Part shown: positions 1-10,452 of the stretch, piece by piece
Layout: each line of letters starts with the position of its first letter
How positions within the stretch are numbered: position 1 is the first letter of the stretch
DNA from: Misgurnus anguillicaudatus
Lineage: Eukaryota; Chordata; Actinopteri; Cypriniformes; Cobitidae
Direction: 5' to 3'
Assembly: GCF_027580225.2 (NCBI RefSeq)
Contig: NC_073340.2
Span: 36,242,001-36,306,000 of the forward strand
Length of the DNA stretch: 64,000 nt
Translations under genes and position numbers: made by a program
Notes under the pieces: generated by a model
The model's database searches: none
What the model saw: only the letters and a program-made list of their open reading frames with translations
Told to the model about the DNA's origin: nothing

Positions 1-1149
1 CTCAAAAACCTGCCTGAAACACAGCATAAGTTACAGGCTTCATGCGTAGCTTTGTTTTACATCAAGACTCAACAATGACATGAAAGAAGAAGTGTGTTTT
101 TGGATGTAAGGAGAGAAAAGCCATCATCATGGAAACAGTGGATATAGTTTGTTTATCCACGGTAGCAGCTTTGTTTTGCTTGTGTATTTGTTTAAAGCTG
201 GATTTCATTAAAAAGTCCCAACTGAGTCATGAGTTGCAAGCAGTAAGTAAACTTCTGTGTTATGTTGGAAATAGGCCAGTGAGTGCATATTATATAAATG
301 ACACATGTAGTGAATCCTAAGTTGCATCACATGTGATTTGCTCCTTCTACAGCTCGTAAATCCTCCTTCCGAATTTTTTCGTACGTTATCAGAAAGAATC
401 CGCAAAGCCAATCTGTCCCCTACAAATCTGATAAAAAATAAAGACTCCCCGGAGATATAAAGGATGTAATACCACTCCAAAGCAGAGGACCCAACCACCG
501 GGTAGCGACCCAGTACCAGGTCGTGGACAAGTTGCCACCGGGTCGCAAGAACGTCCCGAAAAAAATTAGTATAATAGCTACGTAATAGCTTAATCAGGTA
601 TTTTGCACTTTAAGAGCCAACTTGAAATAACATAAATCATTTCCACTTTTGTACAGAGCTGCACTTTCTCTTTTTTGATGTCTCTCTTTATCTCTATCAG
701 TGCATCGGCGATCACATTGCTGTCATTAGAGTTTGAGCATACAGTACTTCTAAAACACAACCAATCAAAGAATTGCAAAGGTATGACTTTATGAACCTTT
801 TGCAAACGTACCTCGCAAATCATGTAAATACGGGAAGACGTTCAATTGTGTGACATCGCAAATGACTGAAAAGTAATTATTTTATTCTTCTGTAAAACAT
901 CTTCAGAATTATCCAGCGATCGTGGCACCATGATCAAAATGAACTCTTTTACTGCAGTAATAATATTTTAACGGCTACACTTTTAATGTAGGTTTGAAAG
1001 GAACCTAAACCGTCCTGTGTCAATCATCATTAAAAGCATATGGTAAATGGGAGTGTCCATGCCTCCACGCCCAGCCGCAATTCTTCTGCCATCTTTCCTC
1101 TTTCATTGCATTTTTCTTCTGTTCTGTTTGTGGCTCAAGCCCAACCAAG
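1..1149. repeat. Gene A intron, interspersed repeat matching 25440-26312 and inverted 4720-5450
   Basis: Bases 1-635 match 25676-26275 in direct orientation, and part of the same unit is inverted inside the hAT element at 4720-5450. It includes a segment like the common fish repeat with CCAACCACCGGG and ACCGGGTCGC. No exon was found. Part of the duplicated block shared by the introns of genes A and B. Confidence 0.6.
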
Positions 1150-1632
1150 TGTCAGGATCCTGCCATAGAGTCTTGTTTTATATTATGTCTTGTCATCATG
1201 GCAGGGTTCTGGCAGTCTCATGTTCTATGTAAAGGCTCATGACCTTGTGTATCGAGTCATGTCTCGTCTCGTCCTTCGGCGTCTCGTCTCTTGTCTCCGC
1301 CCCCTTGTTCTCAACGTTCATTGTAATCATTAGTTCATTCCCCTCACCTGTTTTTCCTTGTTATCTTGTTTAGTTTTTCCTATTTAATCCCCTCTTGTCT
1401 TTTGTCCTGTGCTAGATCATTTTGTCCTGTTTGTGTTTATTCCAGTCGCGTGTTAGTATCTAGTCTAGTTTTATGTCAAATTGTTAGTCAAGTGTAGTTT
1501 ATAGTCTCTGTCATATGTTGTGTAATGCTGTTTGCCCCCACGTGGGCTTTGTTTTGTCTTGTTTATCATTTAAAGTCTTTTTGTTTAACCCCTCATCGTC
1601 CGCTATTGGGTTCATCTGTCCAATACCTGACA
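1150..1632. mobile_element. Solo LTR, 483 bp, TSD CCAAG
   Basis: Starts TGTCAGG and ends CCTGACA (TG...CA), flanked by a perfect 5-bp duplication CCAAG at 1145-1149 and 1633-1637. No internal region follows, so it is a solo LTR of an LTR retrotransposon. The homologous insertion in copy B starts at 26313 at the same site, so it predates the segmental duplication. Confidence 0.75.
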
Positions 1633-1876
1633 CCAAGATTTGAGCTGCCTTCAAGAACAGCAAGCCAAGTTCGTTTAACATTAATTATTAAGAATAAACG
1701 GGAAGGCAAACTGAAACAATGACAGTAAAGAAACTATCCGCCAAAATATGGTTTTACACGTCTATATAAAATATAGTATAAATAAATCAATTGTTAATTT
1801 TCCCAATGCATGTTTGTTTTATCCTCCTTCCATTTAAAACTTGACTGTACACATGTTTGTAAACTTTTCTCTCTTG

Positions 1877-4800
1877 CAGGGCCGGCCCTTGGCATAGGCA
1901 GAATAGGCAAATGCTAAGGGCGCCGCAGACCCCTTGGGGCGTCCGTGCGCCCAAATTATTATTTTTATTAATATATGTATATACACATTTAACTTTAAAT
2001 ATTTATTTGGCAAAAGAAAACAGCACTTATTAATGAATTATTAGTAGCATATATCTCGGGAGATCGTGCTCATTAAATAGCTCCGCGGCTATACTGCACT
2101 GAAGCAGCAATTCAAAACACAAACCCAGAATTCAGCGAACGTCAAGAACAAGAAAACGGAAACAACAGACCGAGATGCAGAATTTACATAATGTTACACA
2201 GACCATGTTTAAATTTCAATGTTTCTGGACAGAAATAACAACCTGCCCACTTTGTTTGGTATTAATAAGCTGCGCATTGGAGTGCTGGCTGCTCGCCGCG
2301 CGGGCGCGGAGCTATGGGCGGGCCTGGGCGGGCCTGGGCCCGCCCAGATTGACAGCTGGCCCGCCCAATCAGAAATGTAAAAAATACTACTCTGTATAGT
2401 TAGACATGTATACTTCTTTATGTGGTGTATTTTATCTTTTGCATGTTATGTTAAAAACAGTAAAATTATAAGTAAGCCTGATAACTAAAAACTATTATAA
2501 AGCAGTTGAATGTTGCGTTACATTATGGTTAATGAGAAAAATATTCCCGAGCAGCTTTCAGCCATGATCACTTTGAGACCTTTTTTGCAAGCAAGTGGAA
2601 AACGTATTTTGAATAACAACACGTTATAAATATGTGCTGCGCGCTTTCCTCTCAATAACATAAACACACAACAAATATGACAGCGGGGTAAAAAATACAA
2701 AGAAAACATCTGATCACAGTGATGTTGTTTGATAGCCTATACCGAGAGCCATACCAGCTCTCTAACTCAGCACTATAAGTCACGCCACGTTTTTTGCTAC
2801 ACTTTATACAATATAGCCTATTGCTTTTAAGCAACAAATAGCCTATCATAACAACCTATAAGCCTACTGTGTAATTGAGACATTAATTTAAGAAATGCAT
2901 TAAAAGCAGAAAGACGTGTAGGCTGCGGAATTATAGTGGGTTCACTTCAATCCACACCACAGACGTTCTTGATTTGCTTCTTATTTATTAAATCGAGGCA
3001 ATTGTTTGATTAAACATTGATTAATATTAAGATACAATTTATACAAAACGAAATTCACTTTAAAGAAAGTCTTTCAACAAAACAAACCTATGCAGGACTC
3101 GCAAAATTGCTACCCCGAAGTCCCGGGGCTATGGCGAATCTACCCGTTCTGTCGGGCTAAAAAAAATTATGCGCCCTGCCCGTCGGGCGGAGGAAAAAAT
3201 ATTGTAATGTGTTTGCATTCTCTCAGATTTAGTTAGGTAATTATATTGTATGTAATTCGGCGTCATCTTGTTAGTCATTAATATCCTCACTAACAAGTGA
3301 AACTGTCAGGAAATTAAGTGAAAGCATTCAATCCATTATTCCTTTCGTTCACGTCTGATATACGCGCTCCTCGGCTCCGCTCTTCACGAGTAGGCTTGCT
3401 CTTGTGCTCATCAAAAAGTATATTAAATGTTTATTTATTTGTCATTTCGTTTAACCCCAGAGTCTAACATTATTCTAGCAATTCCCTTTTTCTTTCTTTA
3501 TTTAGTAAGTTAACTTAAATTTGTGAGAACGAAAATATATTTTTAGTGATTTGCATGAAGAGAATATGATGTTAGAAGCTTCATTTTAAGCATTTAGTAG
3601 CCGTATTTATTTAAACACTTTAATAGGTTATTTAAAAAAGTATAAGGTTTTTTTGGGTTCATTTATATTTCCTGTCACTGTGTGCAGGTTCTTTTTTGTA
3701 GGCTTTTTACCAAAAAGGCTTAATTAATGTCACGTTGCATTACAATTTAAAATATCAATAATGTCAAAAATGTGACGTGCAGTTCGGGTCTGTGTGTATG
3801 GTGTTTAAATTAGTGTTCTGAAGTCTTGACGAATTTTATAGACTTGTTATAGTTTCTTATTTAAAAGTGACACCCATAGATTCAGGCCCACCCGGACTTA
3901 ATCCATGCCCACCCATATGTCACGTTCTGCATCCGCCACTGTCGCCGCGGTGCTGAAGATGCGCTCTGACGGAGTACTGGGCGCACATATGCACAGATAT
4001 TTACGTGCAACCTATTGGAAACTATTATTCGTTATTATATAATTATTATTTGTTACTTTACTTTATTACTTCCACCTAAAAAGGGTTCTGCACTTTTTAT
4101 TTCAACATTTCTTTTTAGGCCTATATAAATACTATGTTGTACTTAAATCTATAATTTCGTTATTTTACTAACCCAACTAACTCATCGTTTTTCGATAGGT
4201 TGCATGTAAGGGGAAAAGTATAGCTTTCTAACCCTTGAGAAGAGTTGTGCACTTTTGAACTCTTTACAAAAAATATGTTACTCTTCTATTTAAAAGCTAT
4301 AATTTCGTTATTTAACTAATGACTCCTCCGCTTTCCAATAGTTTGCACATAAATATCTGTGCATATGTGCCACCAGTACTCCATCAAAGCGGGTCTTTAG
4401 CACTAAGACAAAGTGAACAAGTTGGTATCTCTGGCCAGAAACATTGAAATTCAAACATGGTCCGCGCAACGCCATGCAAATCCCGCCTCTCTGTTTGATT
4501 GTTGCCTCCGTTTTCTTGCTCTTGACGTTCGCTGAATTCCGGGTCCACACTTCAAACTGCCGCCTCAGTACAGCATAGCCGCAGAGCTGTTCAACAATGT
4601 GCACAATCTCCCGAGACACTACAATATGCTACTAATAATTCATTAATAACAGCTGTTTTCTTATACAAAATTAAATATTTGAAGTTAAATGTACAGTGTT
4701 AAAACTTGTAAAAAGATAAGATTTTAAAGCTCACGTAACACACGCTGTTTCTGCATGTCTGATTTTAATCTGGAGTACCTATAGAGTAGTATGACATCCT

Positions 4801-5696
4801 TTATATCTCTGAAGAGTCTTTAGTTTAATCAGATTTATAAAAGAAAGATTAGCTTTACCGAATCTTTCCGATAACGTACGAAAAAATGAAGGAGGAGGAG
4901 TTACTACCGCAGGAGGAGCGAGTACGAGTCATGCAACACTATACAACACTGTTTTAACTTATGATTCACTACATGTTCATGTCATTTATATAATATACAC
5001 GCGCCTATTTCCAACATAAGACAGAAGTCTTACTTACCACGTGTAACTCGTCATGACCCGGTTCTGAAAATCCACCGCATCAAACACACACGCAAAACTC
5101 CGCTGCTAATCCGGATAATAAACTATATCCATTGTTTCCATAAGGCTGGATGTCTTCTCCTTACATCCAAAAACACACTTCTTGTTGTGCCATTGTTGAC
5201 TTTTGAAATTAAACAAAGCTGAGTGGCGTGATAAGCTGTTAGCAAGCTCTAGCGTCTCCCGCTGATTGACGGCTGGGCGGGGTTTTCCGGGGGAAGTTTT
5301 CCGGCGGAAGCCCATATAAAGAAGTGATACGAAAAAAACTAGCCGAAACTTGTACAAACCCTGGCGAAGTGCATTCGGCACAGAAATACTCTGAAACAAG
5401 CCCAACTGCTGTTTTGACACTTTGCCTACGTTTAGCATGAGGAAACAACTCTATAACTGTGTTAATAAGTCAGAAAGCTTGAAATACCATTAAACCACCC
5501 CTTTAACAATGTCAAGATCAAATGCCTGACAGGGTATTGTGTGGGTATTTTCAAAATAAAGAAAAACAAGACAAAGCTGTGCAGTTTGTTTCTGTGTAAG
5601 TTTATAAACAAAATGATCGGAACATAATTGTCTGTGATTCTAGAGGCACCAGGTGAAATCTTGCCTAAGGCAGCAAATTGGCCAGGGCCGGCCCTG
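1877..5696 (+). mobile_element. hAT-type non-autonomous element, 3.8 kb, TSD CTCTCTTG
   Basis: Terminal inverted repeats CAGGGCCGGCCC / GGGCCGGCCCTG; one subterminal end reads TTGGCATAGGCAGAATAGG and the other matches GGCCAATTTGCTGCC. A perfect 8-bp duplication CTCTCTTG lies at 1869-1876 and 5697-5704, the hAT hallmark. No transposase was recognised. A second element is nested at 2301-3941. The same family occurs inverted at 33603-35648. Confidence 0.85.
2301..3941 (+). mobile_element. Nested hAT-type element, 1.64 kb, TSD TCGCCGCG
   Basis: Right end is ATCCGCCACTG, i.e. TIR CAGTGGCGGAT; the left end CGGGCGCGGAGC is a mutated form. Perfect 8-bp duplication TCGCCGCG at 2293-2300 and 3942-3949. 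Highly similar to 27293-28964. Includes the GC-rich GGGCGGGCCTGGGC segment near the left end. No coding capacity seen. Confidence 0.8.
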
Positions 5697-5704
5697 CTCT
5701 CTTG

Positions 5705-6877
5705 TTTGTTGTACAAACAGCATTTTTTGCATATTTGTAAATTATGTTTTGAGATAACACAGAACATGTAAGCTATCCATTCATTTACATTTATTAATAT
5801 AAATTTTTTAATATCAATATTAAGCTGGTGGTCTTCTTTCTCAGCTTAGTTTTTCAGTTTACAAATTCTGCTTCCTAAATAGGGATTTGGCATGGCACCA
5901 GGCACAACATGCTTTTAAATGGGATGAGAGCTAAGACTCTCATTGGTTTATAGCACGTTACGCCCAAAACACACCCATCATTCATTATGAGAATAGGAAC
6001 AACCCAATTGGGTTGTGTGCTTGGCGCATAAAGTATTTTTCCCTTCGTTAAAATATTCAAAAGTGGAATCGGACACGCCCGTTTAGACAATGCGCTTAGA
6101 TCATTAAAATAGGGCCCTAAATGTTTCAATGTTACAAAATCAATTGTTACATTAATGTTTTAATGCTTATTAATTCAAACATTATTTCCGGTTTTGAGGT
6201 GGGAAATATATGAACAGCATTCAAGGGTCACATTCATTGAATGTTAATTCACTGCAATCTTGCTTTAGGGTGGATGAAAAATAATAAATATATAAAAATA
6301 ATGTATAAACTTGTTTGTATGTATAAAATTAAGCTTGGCAAACAGAACTGCATTTTATGTTTAATAAACCATCAATGAAACCAAAGTAATAATAACACTC
6401 AAATATATTCAAATATTTGGATTATTATTTTTATTATTTATATATCATTTAGTCTCACTATATTTTCAAATGTTTTAATCAACTAATAATTTATAAAATT
6501 AATGACTCAATGACTTTTGTTCCAGCTTAAATTTTAAGAAATAGTTTGAAATAAATGATTTGTTGCTGTAAAATTTAAATGCAAAAAAAAACTAAATCAA
6601 CAAAAATTGTATTTTGTCCAGTTACTGTAAATAACAATGTTTATTAACCTTCTGAAACAAAACTCTGTTGTGGACTTGTAAAAAATAACAAAGTTTAATT
6701 TCAAATGTAAAATCAACAACACTTTCAAAAATAATATATTTTAACATAATATAGCCTATATATATTTAATAATGTTTAATATTTGTAACCCTGACAATAG
6801 ATAGCAAGGAAACAAAAGATAAAGTAAATGTCATTATAGTAAAGATTATATGAAGTGTACAAGAATGATCACAGTAC
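5705..6877. other. Gene A intron 3, repeat-derived, no exon found
   Basis: 5705-6130 matches 30742-31215 of copy B, with a tail like the GGGCCCTATTTTAA family ending near 6116. 6300-6877 matches 37497-38928. AT-rich. No splice-bounded exon was seen. Confidence 0.5.
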
Positions 6878-7362
6878 CTGTTGTTGGTACACTTGTTGTT
6901 GTTGTTGTTAATCCAACTGTTGATTATTGATTATTTCACCGGTAAAATATAACAATAGAAAAATCAACAATAGAAAATCAACAATACTTTTTTAAATTAT
7001 ATTTGAACAATATTTTTTAAGAATGATTCATATCTTTATTAATAACCCTTTTTAAACAACATTTCTTTGACTAGCAAAGGAGAGCAAGAAAACAAATGTC
7101 ATTATCGTAAAGATTATATGAAGTGTAGAAGATTGATCACAGTACCTGTTGTTCGTCCATTGATTATTTCACCTGTTGAATACAAAATATGTGTAATGAT
7201 CATAAGTTATAATATTTGGAACTAATACTTTACATGTTTTAATCATTCTCAAACACAAGACAGATTTATCAGTTGTGTATTTAAAGATGTGTTAAACACT
7301 CACCATTAAACAGCACCAGCAGACACACAGACAATGAGATTAAAAACCTCATTGTGACAAAC
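6878..7362 (-). CDS. Gene A: 5' end of a paralogous D8C/ZP-type gene (partial, continues beyond window start)
   Basis: Three coding exons mirror gene B: 7362-7304 with ATG at 7352 and the same MRFLISLSVCLLVLFNG signal peptide; 7172-7146 encoding EIINGRTT; 6916-6878 encoding VGLTTTTTSVPTT. All are phase 1, with AG acceptors and GT donors. No D8C, EGF or ZP exon is seen in 1-6877, which is repeat-filled intron matching the giant gene B intron. Inference: the rest of gene A lies to the left of base 1. Gene A starts about 2.8 kb downstream of the gene B polyadenylation signal on the same strand, so the two are head-to-tail tandem duplicates. Whether gene A is intact cannot be judged. Confidence 0.7.
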
Positions 7363-7490
7363 CTGCATCTGCACATAAATCATGTTTTATATTTAATACA
7401 CTGTTTAAAGACATATATTTTACACAACAAAACAGATTCATTAAAAATAATAAAGTAAACATGATGAGAATGAAATGAACCTGTGATGAA

Positions 7491-7581
7491 AATCTACTGC
7501 AGAGCAAAATCACTGAGATTTTCTCTTCAACAGATGAAGCAGAACAGTGACGTGACAGGTGTTCAAATCTGTGTGTTTATA
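7491..7581 (-). promoter_or_regulatory. Gene A core promoter and 5' untranslated exon
   Basis: TATAAAC on the minus strand at 7575-7581 and a conserved leader ending at a CACAG|GT donor at 7491, matching gene B 39539-39627 closely. The TATA box differs by one base from the gene B box (TATAAAA), a possible expression difference. Confidence 0.45.
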
Positions 7582-10160
7582 CATAAATGTGGGTGGAGAT
7601 TTACTGGAACTATAGACAGTCACTTAACAATACTTTAAATACTTTCTCTTCATGAGACAAATATATTTCTTATTTAAAGTTTGCTTCCTTGTTCTTAGTC
7701 TTGTCATGAATAAAGGTGATTGAATAAATGAATAAGGTACTAATTCCCACACAAACACACAAAGTTTTTACAATTGAAGGCTATCAGGCTAACTTGGTTT
7801 GTCATTATTAACTTATATAGAGTTAAAGCACATCTATTTAATTTCCTCTCAAGTTTATAAAAGCTTTCTATCTTGTAAACAAATACTGTTTTAAATAAAC
7901 TTTACAGGAAATCTCACCATTACAGACATTTACACCACACAAGATATCAGCACCGCAGGCCACACATAAACTCTCATGCTGTCTGTCAGATATGAAAATA
8001 TAAGATATGAAGATTTAGGTCTGATTAAAATGTCAATAAAGGACTCTGAAACTGAACCCTTCAATCCTCAGTTGAACAAAGCATGCATGTATGCATTTAC
8101 CAAATGTTAATTGTCGCTAAATAATGTTTTTTTTTATTATTAAAAATATCAAAAAATGTCCTGCCTATAGTATGTAATTAATCTGTAAGATCTTGTTAAT
8201 GATCTGCAGAAACATCATCTTTCTTATGAAGTAATCATTCAGGCTTCTGCTATTGAAAGGGAATCAAACACTACATTCAGAGAAATTCACTATTTCACTT
8301 TACTTTCTTTGTGTCCTGCACTTTCTAAAAGTCAGTTTTTTATGATCATTTGCTAATATGAAACACATGAAATGTAAATGTACAATCCAATACCTGATTT
8401 GATATATAGCCTTATATATTGGTAAAGATACTGGAAACTATGATAAATTGCTTTATGAAATGTGTTTCTTTATGTTTGCTCATTCAAGTTGTTTAGTGCA
8501 GCTGTCTGGTGTTTTGCACATGGATTATTCAAAAATAAATAAATAACATTAAATAACAATAGTAGAATTATTTATTCATAGATATGTAGCAGATTTATAA
8601 ATGTGTATTCGAATGTGTGTTTACATACAATCTTTTTATTGTTGTATTTAATCTGCTCTGGTGTAACCTCAACAACAAGTTTGGCAGCAATGTAAAGGAC
8701 ATAAAGAATAAAGTCCCTGTTGTTTTGTTGTAACTATAGCATCAGAATTCAATTCAATTGTGATGTTCATTGTGTTTTCTTTGCTTGTGTGATTAAAGTT
8801 CATGGTTTCAAATGAACAGAAGAAATATGTGCTTACTTCAGGAAACAAAAGCAGATAAAAATGCTGCTAAGCAACTTCAATGTAAAGTTCCCAAAATGAA
8901 GTTTGTGCTGCCAGTTAAACAATAAATGAAGGTTACAGGTAATTGTTGAAACTAGTTGATCAAGATTCCTCCAGACTTACACGACTACATTACTGACAGA
9001 CTATTTGCTTTTTAAGTTTAAAATTGTCTTGTAGATTTTACCCAACCATCGACAGACTGACAGACACTTCTTGGTTTTATCAAAATCTATTTGTAACCAA
9101 AGATGGTTTGTAGCACTCATCCTGTCTGTATTTGAATGATGAAGAAAATATTTCAAAAATGGTAAATGGACTGCATTTACATAGCGCTTTTATAGACCAA
9201 TGGCCATCCAAAGCGCTTCACATACACCCACCGACAGCAGTTTCAGCCATGCAAGGCGCGATCCAGCTCATCAGGAGCAGCTGTGGTTTGTTGTCTTGCT
9301 CAAGGACACCTCGACACTTGGTCAGGCAGAGCTGGGGATTGAACCACCAACCTTCCAATTTGTAGACAACCTACATGAAGCACTCAACCACTGCCGATCA
9401 TATAGAGCGGACCCAATATTTTATACAGCAACAGATGAATGTAAATATGAAACTAAATATTCATAAACGTCATGACATTTAAATCCAGTGACTTCCGTGC
9501 TGTCGTAAGTTTTTGTTTAATCAACTCAGATTTACAAGTCATTTCAACTTACTATTATTTATCTTGAATAGAGATTCGTTATTTTAACTTAAAAAATATA
9601 TAGTTGAAATATGTCTGTAGCAACTCATCTCTTGTCAAGATAAAAAATAGTAAGTTAAAATTACTTGTAAATCTGAGTTAAACAAATTCAGGGCAGCAAA
9701 GATTATTTCACAGTGAATTAACACTATGAGGTGTACAACAAAATTGTTACACTGATAAATGTTTGGTTTAAATCTGAAACTGACTGATACTGTATACTGA
9801 AGTTTCTCTTCATCAGACCGAGTGCTATAACAATACAAGATCATTATTTTACCCTTTACAGATAAGAATAAAGTATTTTAACCAGTTAAACAACATTTTT
9901 TTAAAAGAAAAAATTTATCTCATACAAATTATTGTCAGTAGCATCACTATGGAAAATAACAAAACCACAGATTGTACAGAAGTAATAATGACAACACTAT
10001 GATCAGTATTATTAATGTTCTTCTTTTTACTCAAAAGAAAAGATTAAAAGACAAAACTACAGAAACTACAGGCAGTTATGATGCAGAAAAACTGATAAGA
10101 GATCAAACAGACTCTTTTATGATCTTCTGCATGATTTAAACAAACACGAGTCTGATGCTC
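7582..10160. other. Intergenic region between gene A promoter and gene B 3' end
   Basis: AT-rich, matches 39640-40246 plus 47738-49480 (copy B of the duplicated block). 9160-9390 holds a common teleost interspersed repeat (ATGGACTGCATTTA, CATCCAAAGCGCTT). No gene was recognised. Confidence 0.55.
9160..9390. repeat. Teleost interspersed repeat (AAATGGACTGCATTTATATAG type), copy A
   Basis: Contains TAGCGCTTTTATAGACC and CATCCAAAGCGCTTCACATA, a sequence found many times in fish genomes and often at LINE 3' ends. The paralogue at 48661-49420 is split by an insertion at 48816-49323. Confidence 0.55.
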
Positions 10161-10166
10161 TTTATT
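10161..10166 (-). terminator. Candidate polyadenylation signal of gene B
   Basis: TTTATT on the plus strand gives AATAAA on the gene strand, about 250 bp after the stop codon, a normal 3' UTR distance. No other canonical hexamer was noticed between it and the stop. Confidence 0.45.
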
Positions 10167-10417
10167 CCTGTACTTCATCTGAAGGTTAATGCATTATAAA
10201 ATAATTAAAATCTTATTTCATATATATGTCATTACTATTGATTATAATAGCAGTTACAAAATAAAGAAACCTTTAGAAAGTTACGATCAGAGTCACATCA
10301 ATTAAAATGAGATTAAATGATATGTTAATGTTATTCATGTTTTCTAGAAATCTACTGAAGGAAGGTGAAAAAAATCATGAGAGAAACAAACAACACCATC
10401 AGAGAACGACACAGACA

Positions 10418-10452
10418 CTAAGCCCCAGGCATCCTTATTCGATTTGAGATAT
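10418..10452 (-). CDS. Gene B terminal exon, short hydrophilic tail
   Basis: After a TTCACAG acceptor the frame gives DISNRIRMPGA and TAG at 10418-10420. No transmembrane helix or GPI-attachment tail follows, unlike uromodulin and GP2. Either the protein is secreted without an anchor, or an alternative last exon exists. A minus-strand AATAAA at 10161-10166 is a candidate polyadenylation signal. Confidence 0.65.

Noticed and set aside
4308..5438. Minus-strand ORFs of about 100 codons
   Set aside because: They fall in the repeat unit inverted from 25440-26110 inside a hAT element; no domain is recognised.
6917..6950. Longer version of the gene A Thr-rich exon using upstream sequence
   Set aside because: It lacks an AG acceptor and brings in an in-frame TAA (GGA TTA context shifts) or stop codons; the CAACAG acceptor gives an open exon matching gene B.
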